Below, in pieces: positions 36,005 through 47,500 of a stretch of 64,000 nt of DNA. Numbering within the stretch: position 1 is the stretch's first letter; each line of letters starts with the position of its first letter. Source of the stretch: Toxotes chatareus. Its lineage: Eukaryota > Chordata > Actinopteri > Toxotidae. The stretch covers positions 10,895,517-10,959,516 of the forward strand of contig CM028891.1 of NCBI GenBank assembly GCA_016801885.1, written 5' to 3'. The position numbers and the translations under genes were made by a program. The notes beneath the pieces are model-generated. The model saw only the letters and a list, made by a program, of their open reading frames with translations. It ran no database searches and was not told the DNA's origin.

Positions 36005-38035
36005 CATGTAGTCTGTGTCTCTCCTGTCCACCTTCACCAGGTCTCCTGTCTCTGTTGTCTCTGTGTCTGTAACTCCTCTCTTTGTTTCTGTCCTCTTCCG
36101 TGTCTTTATTACTCCTGGTGTCCCTGTGATTATTTTTACTGTCTGTGCGGCCTCCTTTGCTCCTGCGATCTCTGGGAGGTGATCTGCTGCGGTCGCGGCG
36201 TCTGTCCGGGGTGTCGCTCCCCAGGCGCCCTCTTGTGGCGGAGTGTCCGGCTCTAGGCTCGCTAGTGCGCCGCTGTAGGCCGGTAGAGCGCAGGGTGTTG
36301 AGGAGGAAGCGCTTGTTGGTGCTCCGCAGGGGACACTTCAACCTGACAGAGGAGAGAAACCAAGCAAAACCAAATGTGATCACTAGCATCGAGAAGGCAT
36401 CAGCATACATGTGTCTTCATTAATAAGCCATTGAGGACGCTTAAATCATGTCCCCTGCATGTTTTTAGAATCTGGGGATTAAAGACACCTAGAAATAGTT
36501 ACACAATGAGCATTTCATAGATCAAATTATTTAAGGCATATAGACACATAGTAATTCAAGTTGTAAAATTACATATAAAGAAACTAAATTAAAAGTATTT
36601 TGATGGACAAAATTCTGCTAAAATCTATATTTGCAATAATTTTATGATTGCTTTTATGAGAGTCTCTGTGCACCGCTTTGTGCAACTGATGTATCTGGTT
36701 TGGAAGTTGCATGTGTGTAATCTGTCCCCAGATCACTCTTATAAAAGAGATCTGGACATCAAGGAACCTTCTTGAATAAATAAAGCTTGATAGAAAGCCA
36801 TTTCATTTGGCTTGATTATTTTAAAATTACACAATCACCAAGACAAAATGAGTAACAAGGGTAAGTAAACAATGCATTTGGCTAGATATACTGGCAAAAT
36901 AAAAACCTCACCACCACTCATTTATCAGTATTGTTATGAGTACATTTTGGGGTATGGCCAATAATTACACACAATGAAAATCTTAAGAAACATTATTAAA
37001 CTGGCTATAATGTTTATTTCACCTATCTAGAACCATGTAGTAGTATTAGAAAATGTATAGTATAACAAACCTGTTCCTGGCCCTGCAAAAGAGCTGAAAC
37101 ACAGTCATGTGATACAGTACTGACACACAGAGAACAGCTGATTATCACAAAGTAGTAAACACGGTTTAATAAAAGGTTAAGATTGTATTTATTTACACGA
37201 ATAATTTGAGGGAATAATACTATATAGCCTATATATGAGTCTTATTCTGAGCATGTTCCATTTTCACAGAAATGTTCTAAATACAGAATATAGCATAGAA
37301 ACAAGAAAAGCTGCGCACAGACTAAATCTAAACACTATACTTAAGCTTTACACTCAAAAGACAAAAATTGCCTCCTGTGCATGTACAGCTAAGCTGATGA
37401 GCAGCAGTTAAATGCCCACAAATGACAGATATGTGCAGACTGATACAGATGGCATATCACACACAGTGCTCACCATCCTGCAGGGCCCATGGTCTCTGCT
37501 CTCACCCGAGCCCGGTCAGTCTCCTTGAGGAGCTCCTCTACCGCACGTCTAGGTGGATAAATAAAGAAAAGCATCAGAAGCCGAAGACAAAGATGGCACA
37601 AAACCTCAAGGGGGAGCCAAGGGGAGAACAATTTAATTAAGCGAGAGAAAACAGAGTGATGCAGAGTATAGAGGAGAAAGTGAATCATTAGTGAGTGAAT
37701 GAGGGACAGCGGCAGTGTCCTGGTTTGACCCGACCTGCTGAATCAGCAGAGCCTCAGCAGAGGAGACGCGCTAATTTAGCCGACCTTTAACCGCACAGCA
37801 CGGGCAGCTAGTGGTGTCTGTCAGAGCGGCAGGGTTTCCTTACAACCACTACACACCCACACTCGTCTTACAACACAACAAACACAACAGCTGTCGGCCA
37901 AAAATATCCCCTCTCTCCAGATGGACGGGCGTTAGGGGAAACTAGCTAGACTGTAAATATGTGCAGCTGGATACGTTCATTCCGATTAAACAGCAAAATT
38001 GTGACATACTTTTCCAGCTCGTTATCCTCTGCCAT
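36000..38035 (-). CDS. polr1d: POLR1D isoform-2-type protein (3 exons), AC19 exon not found
   Basis: In human the POLR1D locus makes two proteins from one first exon: the AC19 subunit of RNA polymerases I and III, and a distinct short basic protein (isoform 2). This gene encodes only the second kind. Exons 38035-38010, 37548-37474 and 36342-36000 join in phase to 147 residues. MAEDNELEK matches the shared first exon, RAVEELLKE...RAETMGPAGW the second, and LKCPLRSTNKRFLLNTL the third. The remainder is an Arg/Ser/Asp/Glu-rich tail (DRRRDRSRSPPRDRRS), longer than in human. No exon with the AC19 signature (HTLGNSLRY region) is seen in either intron. Molecular function of isoform 2 is poorly known. 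Head to head with lnx2. Confidence 0.8.
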
Positions 38036-38819
38036 CGCGTCGCGATCAATTACACGATGCAACAAAGTTAATTCATCTAAAAATCGATGATTGCGGGTTA
38101 ATTAACGCAACATCCTTTATGTTTACGTCTCCGTGAGGTCCTTCTGCCGAGGACCCTGTGCTTTTAGGTGTCCTGGATGATGCCTGACTGTTTCCAAAAG
38201 TCACTTAACTTGACAGGAGTGCCAGAAATAGAATTGAACCATTCATACCTTTTGAGTTCTGTTTGTTTGCACGGTCTAAATTAAACAAATGACAAACGGT
38301 GGTGGAAGAAGTATTCATTTAGTAAAACACACGCAAGACCTTTATCTTACTATTTTCAGCAACATGTGCATAAAGTATTACTAAAATGACTTATTATGCA
38401 CTACGCACTATTCATTATAGATGGTTAAATACTTTCTACACAACTCTATTTGGGCGGTTTAATCCGTTTCATCACTATTTTGAAGGTTGATTTCATTTGC
38501 AAGTCAACAAATAATCTGACACCTCACAATTTAAAAGCCCTTAAGAGATGCCTCATGAAACAGCGTGTTACTGGCATAATCATACATTATAAACTTTAAC
38601 TTCATTAAAATTTTGAACCCTTTATTGTACAACAATTTCTGGCAGTACAAAATAACTTAATCTTGAGATGGCATAACCATTACAAAAAACAAAACAAACA
38701 AACAAACAAACAAAAAACTAATCCGCTAACGTAAATTTAGGGGTGGGGGTGGGGGGAAACAATGTAGCAGGACATGTATCTAAAACAATAGACACTAATA
38801 TTTCTGTGCAGGCTATTTG

Positions 38820-39060
38820 AAAGCCACCGCTCATTTTGCTCAGGACTGACAGCCGCAGACCCCGCCCCTCCCCGTTGACGGACAGCTGTGGGCGGGGCCA
38901 GTGCCGCCAAAGGCACGGGGGCGTTTTCGTGCGGGTTTGCGGAGCGGTCCGTTGCGGTGAATGCGTGATTGAGGTCCCGCAGGTAATAATCGTCCCCCCT
39001 TTTTGGGGCCGGAGTGCGCGGCGCGGAGGAGCAGTAAGAATAGGTAATATTACATCTGCA
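38820..39060 (+). promoter_or_regulatory. lnx2: CpG-rich segment, probable lnx2 promoter and 5' noncoding exon
   Basis: This segment is much richer in G+C and CpG than its surroundings (CCCGCCCCTCCCCGTTGACG, GGCGCGGAGG). Overlapping open frames on both strands look like CpG-island artefacts. It lies between the polr1d-type start at 38035 and the first lnx2 coding exon, where a 5' noncoding exon would be expected. The exact transcription start and splice donor were not determined. The rest of 38036-41551 holds A-tracts and CA repeats and no other gene. Confidence 0.5.
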
Positions 39061-41551
39061 TGTATTCACTGCCTGCATGAACGGTGTCAGTGTGTGGCTG
39101 GCTTTGCATTGATATTGCCATTGTCGCTTCATCTGTCCTAGCTTTTCCGCTTGTGGAGGGTGGGATGGAGTCAGACAGATGGGAGCAATGATTTTAAAAA
39201 AGGCTCTTGTCTAATCAAATGTGTTCAACGCCTGCGGGTTGCTTATAGATCATGACACTGCAGTTGGTGCGTTGCCAGGGTAAATTAGGACTATGACAAC
39301 TGGGGAAAAAAATATTGCGAATCTCAATTAAATCAGTGTTAGTTTTTGTTGTTATCTCTACATGTCTGTCTGAGTGTTCTGAAAAAAAGCAGCCCTTTGC
39401 AACAGACCTTGCAGAACAGAAGCAGGCCTGTTCTTCCAAGTGGCTAACAGCCTTTCTGGATTTTTTTTTTTTTTTTTAAGATAAGAGACGACGAGATGGG
39501 GTTTTATGAAAATGTAGGCTAAGCCGACAGGACCTGAGATTTTAAATCTGTGGCCTAAAACATCATCTCATCTTATTTGAAAATGTCATCCCTGCATGTG
39601 AGGTAGTCTATGGCTTGTCCTGTGTGGTAAGATTAGATTGTCATCTCTAAAAAAAAAAAAAAAATGAAAAAAATGAGCAGAGACAGGTGCAGGGGCCAAG
39701 ACTGTTATTTATTAATACAGAAAGCATTCCAATGACAATAACAGCATGGCCTTGGACTCTCACACAGACACACACACACATACACATACACACTGAGATT
39801 AAAAGAAAGATATTTCACAAGCATTTGCCAGTCTTCATATGACTTGTGTAGAGGAATCTGTTGCTACAGAGTCCAACTATGTTTAAAATAGATTTAAGTG
39901 CTTTTCATGGCCAGGGCTCTAAACTGCTGCCACAGTGAAAACCTGAAGACTTTACTTATTGATAAAGACTATTCGGAGGATCTGGTACCTAAAAAGCTCT
40001 TGTGCACGATGTATGTGTGTGTGTGTTTGGTTTTGCTTGTGCAGACTTATACTTGCATGTCTACAAGTCTGTGCGTGTGAGTGTGTGTGTGATGTGGTGA
40101 TGTCACAGCTTTGTTATAGGAACAGAGAAGCCTTGTGTCCTCATGATTAATTCATGTCCAGCTGCGGGATAGAGACAGAAGCAGCCAGTCACACACAGAC
40201 AGGAGCACGTACTTAAAGGAGACTGAAATAAGTAACTACCGGTCCGGTAGCCAAGGAGACAGGAGAGACAGGTTGTCACAAGAAATGGGTAGCAACAGAG
40301 ACAAGACAAAAAAAGCAGCAAAAAGGGAACCAAGGGGGCTCTCATCATCATCTGCGCTGTCTGACAAGCGTTCAAGCTGTACCAGGGAGGAGCTGAGCAT
40401 CCTGCTGAGAGAAGTGCATCTGTTGTGTGGCTCCTCTGCATCCTTCGCCGGCTACACTCTGAATGTCAAGCCCCACTGAACAGAACAGGCTCCAGGTCGT
40501 CATGGAGACAGGAGCAGACCCTCGCTGGAACAGAGGCAGGTAGTCACTGTGGCTTGGCTGGCCTGCTGTGTGCTGAGGCACGCCCTCTGCTGTCCGCTGA
40601 TAGCACCAGGCCCACGGGGGCTCGGCTAATAGAGGGACTGAAGGTCTGAATGGCTTTGGATGTGAAACGCTGTGGAAATGATCAGCGCGCACAGAGTGCA
40701 TTAGCTCTGGGGACTCAGGCTGCTCGGCGGAGTGCTATATTTCAAGACTTTGCTTTAGGCATGTTCTCTTTCTGTTGCAGAGGAGACTGAGTGCAGCAAC
40801 TGGTACATGGCCTGAACCAAAAATATCAAGCTTGCTGAGGGGAATGTTTAAAGAATTCCTATCTTCTTGTCTTTTTTGTTTTCTTCTCTTTTGTGGACTT
40901 CCCTCCTATCCTCTCTCCTGGCTTATTTTCTTTTTCTTGTTTTAGGCCTCTTTCAGATTTTTACATCCCATTAATTGCTTTCACCCCTCTTCCTTCCCCT
41001 TTCTCTTCTTCTTCGCTCTGTCTCTGCTCCTTTCTTCCTCTTTCTGGCAATATTCTCCCTCACTGTTGCTTTCCCAATCCTACTTCCTCTGATCTGTGTC
41101 CTCTCTCTGCCTCAATCCCAGATAATTCCCCCTCTGTGGAATTGGAAGATTGCAGCAGGCGAGAGCAAAAGAGAGATTATACTGCCAGATTAGTGGACAG
41201 GAGCAGCAATACATAATCTCAGCACACTCACTGACACACACACACACACACAGTGCCACTCTATCTCGTGTAGACACTGCGTGCCCATGTGCACAAAGCA
41301 TTTGCCACATGAATAAATGCACGAGCACATAATCAGACACTTGTTGTTTTTCCGAAACAGCTGTTTAACCCTCTTGCTTTGCCCTATGACCTGCAGGGTG
41401 ATGTGCCATCAGCCACTGGGGGGCATCTGTCCTCTCTGCAGCCTGTTCATCCTCTGAAGCTTATGGGATAGGAGTGTGTGTGCCCCTTCCCAACACTGCA
41501 GCCCCACTGGAGTCATTGGTGCCAAAGCTGAGTTGTGTTGAAGGAGCAGAG

Positions 41552-44500
41552 ATGGGCAGCCCAGGCTGTGAGGTGGGTCTAGCTGGGCCGGTGGAGCCAG
41601 CGCTGGAGGCTCTGTGCCCTGAGTGTGGCCAGATCCACCGCAGCTGGGAGAACCACCTTTACAACTACCGTCTGGAAGTGGACGACGACCTGGTGTGCCA
41701 CATCTGCCTGCAGCCGCTGGTGCAGCCACTCGATACGCCATGCGGACACACCTTCTGCGCGCGCTGCCTGCGTAGCTTCCTGCAGGAGAGGGACTTCTGC
41801 CCTCTGGACAGGACGCGGCTGCAGCTCCAGGCATGCCGCAGATCCAGCATACTGGTTCACAAGCTGCTGGACAAGCTGTCTGTGTCCTGCCCTTTGACCC
41901 CCGTCTGCTCCCTCAGCATGCCACGATGTGACTTGGAGGCGCACCTCAAACACAGGTAATAAACTCTGCATGTAGACATAATGGATGCATGCAGGGTCTG
42001 GGCCTGAGACACACCCCCACACACACACATTCACAGATCAAGCACTATACATTCATGACTGGCAGATTCCCAAGCTTTAAACAGGTAATCCAGCTTTACT
42101 GTACTTGTTGTGTTGGAGTCAGTCAGATGATTAGCAAACACACCAGCTAGTTACTTACAAGTATGTTAATCATTAAAATAATTTTTTTAAAGCAAAAACA
42201 CCATAAAGTTGCTGTTTGGGGGACGTCATTAATCTTAGTCCAGGTCAGTTAGACTTTCCTGCCATCCTTGACCTTAAAGGTTTCCCGCCGTCCACATGCT
42301 TTGGCTTTTGGCCCATTTGGACCAGGTGCTGCGAGACCCTGAGGGGATTATTGGGCTGTAGGTCATGTGACGGGGGATTAGTGGTTCCCTACCGCAGTCA
42401 TGGGTTGGCTGACCAGGAGCTCCATGTTCTCATTCTGCAAACATGCTGAGCAACTTCAACACCAGAGACCTTTTCAACCATTTCTTCTGTGAGACAGCCA
42501 AGGGCAACCCTGGCCTGTGGTGAGTCGAACACGGTGGGATGTGAGGTCGGCGTGGCTTGGGATGACAAAATAGTGTTTCCCCTCCACGTTTTTTCCTCTG
42601 TCTTTCCTTTGGTCCCTCTCTCAATTTTCTGTCTTTCTTGCTTTCTTTGTTGCCCTGTCTTGTACAGAAACAGGAGATGTTGTGTGTTTGTGTATTTGTG
42701 TATTTGTTAACATCAAAAAAGGATGTTGCTGCTGGTTTTTCCATGAATGGAGGTAGTGTAAGTTCAGTAAATTTGGATTTTGACACAACACATAGATATT
42801 TTACTTTTCGTGGTTGAGATACTTTTGTCAAAATAGGCTTTAAATGTGCAAAAACGTAGCTAAAGTTTAGGGGAGCAAGACTATTATCAGTGTTACTGAT
42901 TTAGGAGCGGGCATCTGTAAGTCTCAAGATGGTGTCTGTTGCTAAGGAACCATCCAGTGGTGTTTTGACAATAACGTATTGACTGGTTATCAGTGACTAC
43001 CTAACACCTTGTTTAAGTCGAGGAGATTTTCCTTAACAAGCTCACACTAACAAGCTACTGCTAACAAGCAGTTAAAAGCTTTTCTGAGTCAGATGTTTTT
43101 ACAGGAGACCCCTGTGGTAGACTGCTGTAGGATTTACATCTTTAAAATGAGACCATGTAACTTTTGCTTAGCGACAACCACATTTATGTAAACACTAATG
43201 ACAACTACAGGACAATGATGAATGGTAGAACGTAATGAAATAGTAGCACAAATAGAGAGGAGTCATAAAGTGTGTGTTTTATTGCTTGTAAATTCAAATT
43301 TTCATTTGTGCGATAAAAAAAAACTATTCATCATCTTTCAAAATTTACATAGTCGCACTTTAAAGTGTATCCAAGTCTGAAAATAGTACCCCCCAAAAAA
43401 AGGGAAACAGAAAGCTCCTGAACTCTTTGGTAGTCTTTCTTTGTTATTTCATAGCTGCAGCCCATTTAAACTTTATTGCCAACGGTCTTTTAATCAGTCC
43501 CATCAGCAGATGGGTACATCACAGCAAAGTTTGCGCACATCGTGTCGTGTCAGGAACATGGGGAAAGATCATTTAAGTGAGATCAAACGAGGCCACTGTG
43601 AGAACTAACGTGACATTCTTTAGTAAAGATTAAACCACGGTCCCACGTGGGCTCGCCGTTCCCCTGCCCTGCAGACTTAGGTCTAAGATAGTAACAGGAG
43701 CCTGGAGTCTGCTGTCTGCTGTGTGACTTTGTCAGTCAACATTGTTTATGGTGAAGATTAGGGATGGGACACTGGACATTAGATTAAAAGGTGAGAGTGC
43801 CAAGCCATGGTGGTCAAGGTGGTCTGGTTGATCTTATTACTGATGGTGTGTATGAGTATGTGTGAGAGCTCAGGTACTTTAACTGTTCCTTAACTGAAGT
43901 AAAGCTTCTATATGAGCTTAACCTGTTCAAGTGTTAAGTATTTATTTAGAAAAGTTTACCCTTTTTCCTCTCAAAGTTCTTCTTGCTCTTGATGGAAAAG
44001 GCTGTGTGTCAAAGAAAGAAAGAAAGAAAGGAAGATACCCTTAATGAGAAAGATATTACAGTTGGCCACAACACTGGATGCTGAGTGTTTTCTGTTTTGA
44101 ATATTGCAAGAGCAAAGAATCATCGTGGGGCGGCAATCTGTTTTCCAGGGTCCTGTTTTTCTTGGGAGAGAGGAAAGGAAGAACAGGAAGCAGAACGTAA
44201 ATTATTCAACCACCTCATAGCTGCCACTTACAGTAAATACTTAAGAGTCAGTTAAGGGTGAGACCACATTGATCCCTTGAGTCTGTCCACCTGTGTTTAT
44301 TTTTAATAGTTCTTCAGTTAAGAGTCTCTATTTGTGGGACAGGATAGAAGCTCCCACCTCCAACATGTTTGTTCTGATGGAAAGAACACCTTGAACTGGA
44401 GTGAACCTTTTGGTGCAGGCTTATATGTTATTATCTAATCATCTAAGTCATTTGTTGAGGAAAAAAAAAAGCTTAATTTTCCTTTCCCATCTCTTCAAAT

Positions 44501-47500
44501 GTGATTACTTGCTGAGTTTCTCTGCTTTGTATCATGGCTGAAATTGAATTTTTGTGTCTTTTGGCTTTGATCTGTTTGTGAAAACAAGCAAACTCAAGAG
44601 CCACACTGGATTTTGGGACGTTGTGATGGATGCGATGTGATGATGCAGCAGAGATAGCGGCCTGCCCTGTTTAGTGGATGGTGTTACATGAAAATAGTGA
44701 GACATGAGTTTATTTGTCTGTGCTGAGGCCGTTGGAGATTCATGAAGAAGCTTGATCCATGAGATAAATGTGGAGCCAAAACCAAACCTCGACACGGGTG
44801 AGAAGAGATAATCCCTTTTAACCCTGTCAAAAACCTTTTCTGCACCTAAGGATAGAGGAAGAACTTGAGTTAGATGAGTATGTAATATCAAATAATCTGT
44901 GAAAATTAGAAACCATTTGTATATTTTTAATAAATCCTGTCTGATCTCAGCTGAAGTTTTAGTGTCTACATTTAGCAGACTGACTAGACTAACGCTGGAT
45001 CAAGTGGGTCTTTAAATTTTTGATGCCTCATAAATTGTCGCTGGAAGACGTCTCCTTTCAGTTCCCTCATATACTTATATAATCTTTAGAGCTGACCCAC
45101 ATTAAAAAAAAAAAAAACAGCACTGAATCCCTCCAAGCTACTCGTGACCCTGGATCCTGACCTCCTTTAAGGAGGGGACAAACAAAAAGAGAAATTCCCC
45201 AACAGGATCATCTGCGTCACTTTAAAGCAACTGATGCTGAACCTGATTTTCTTTACACATCAGATGGACTAACAAACTGACGCCTGTTGCTTGGTGAAAG
45301 GTGTCCCGGGACGCGGTGTCAGCAGACCAGCGTGGACGGTCCGAGATGCGAGAGTGGGGATGAGCGAGCGATGGTGACCAGCCCTCCCAGGTCCCCCCAC
45401 TCGCCACAGACAGACCTGAGGGACCGCACGCCCTCTCCACCCTCTGCACCTAATAACGCCTGCGGCAACGGGCCCGTGTGGACAGACGACGCTGGCCTCG
45501 ACAACCCTGCTTTTGAGGAGAGCACGGAGGAAGACAGTGAGTCAATCCACTGTTTTTTTTTCCTATATTAAGAGATTAAGATTCAGCGCAGTCAATAAAG
45601 TTTATATTGATAAGACAAAGAATTGATGGGGGGAAAAAAATCTCTTAATCTTTCCTTGTCTTCAGGTGTGGTAGGGTTGGAGTGTGTGGTCCCCAGGGTG
45701 AAGCGGCCCCTCAGTAATCCCTGCATCCACCTCCTTCGCTCTGTCAGCTCCACATCCTCGGGCTGGGACTGCCCCGAGTCCCCGCCCCTCTCTGCTGAAG
45801 AGGGTATGACATCACTTCCTCAATTTTACTGAGCATCTTCTCAGAGGGCTTAGTGCCACAGATCTGAGATATGAAATATTGCAGCTCATCTTCCTTTCGA
45901 GTGTAATCTTAGACAACAGGATAATCACATTCAGGAATATTATGATAAAGATGTGGAAATGCAGCTGTGTAATGTGATTTGCGTGTCCATTAGGCTGTGT
46001 GAAGTTGCCCTCACTTCCTGAAGGGGAGATAACTGCCATAGAGGTCCATCGGGCCAACCCGTATGTCGAGCTGGGCATCAGCATCGTTGGAGGAAACGAG
46101 ACGCCTCTCATCAACATTGTGATTCAGGAAGTGTACAGAGACGGGGTCATTGCACGAGACGGGAGGCTGCTGGCCGGGGATCAGATACTGCAGGTGAGAG
46201 ACTTTTCATCATTTGTATTCAATTTGTAAATTTCTAAATCAGCTTTAGCAACATTATAATGTCCGTGTCAAAACCTGTTAATTTCCTTTTATGTCTCTGT
46301 CCTAAGGTGAACAATGTGGACATCAGTAACGTGCCCCACAGTTTTGCTCGTTCGACCCTGGCACGCCCCTGCACCACCCTGCAGCTGACTGTGCTCAGGG
46401 AGCGTCGCTGTGCCTCCCGGGCGCCTCCCTCCTCTTCCTCCTCCACTCCGGCTGTGCCCCACGCGCCCTGCTCCACTCCCGAGGGCACCCCATCCAGCCC
46501 CGCCACGCTGAGAATCACCCTACACAAGCGGGACTCAACAGAGCAGCTCGGCATCAAGCTGGTACGGCGAACGGATGAGTCAGGAGTGTTTGTGTTGGAC
46601 CTGTTGGAGGGAGGCCTGGCAGCAAAGGATGGCAGACTGCGGAGTAATGACCGTGTTTTGGCAGTCAACGACCAGGACCTACGACACGGTACCCCGGAGC
46701 AGGCTGCGCAGATTATACAGGTTCATTTGTGCTAGATTTCTTTCGAAAATATTGAAATTTGAGTGAGGAAATAAGAAAGAGAAAATACTTCAGATTTGAT
46801 TCTAAAGAACTGACTCTGATGACTCTCTAGGCCAGTGGAGAGCGAGTCCACCTGCTCATTGGCCGACCCAGCAAACCAACTCCTCCCCCACCGCCAAAAT
46901 CAAGCTCCACCAGAGACCTCTACTGCCTTGATCACTTCCTGCCTAACCACAGCTCCACCCCGAGTCCTGTGCCCATACACCTGTCCCGCACCAGCACCCA
47001 CAGAGTAAGGAGAGGTCTTACATATGTGTGTGTGTGTGTCACATTTCGCGTTCAGGTGTGTGTGTTACCTCTGTATGATTATATTCCCAGGACCTTTCCC
47101 AGTGTGTGACCTGTAAGGAGAAACACATCACTGTGAAAAAGGAACCGCACGAGTCTCTGGGCATGACTGTGGCAGGAGGGAGGGGCAGCAAGAGCGGGGA
47201 GCTGCCGATCTTCGTGACCAGCGTTCAACCACACGGCTGCTTATCGAGGGATGGACGAATCAAACGAGGTGAGCATTTCAGCTACGTCATGTATGCATTA
47301 TTTGCATTAAAAACAATTTGCCTGTTGCTTAAGCGAAGCAGTGTTATTTTATATAAAGTTCATCAATCACAAGAGTGTCTCCTTGCTCCTTCAGGTGATG
47401 TTCTGCTGAGTATCAACGGGCAGGACTTAACGTACCTGAGCCACAGTGAGGCCGTGGGCACCTTGAAGGCCAGCGCTGCCTCGCCCTCAGTCCAGCTGCG

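Noticed and set aside
37085..37096. A 12-nt microexon in the polr1d-type gene (between TTTTGCAG and GTTTGT)
   Set aside because: It keeps frame but the direct join at W-LKCPL matches the human W-MKCPL better, so it is probably chance.
38737..39141. Long overlapping frames on both strands (131 and 101 codons)
   Set aside because: They lie in CpG-rich promoter DNA, overlap each other antisense and resemble no protein.
41409..42034. Minus-strand frames of 141 and 151 codons opposite lnx2 exon 1
   Set aside because: Antisense shadows of the GC-rich RING exon; the sense strand has the clear LNX2 homology.
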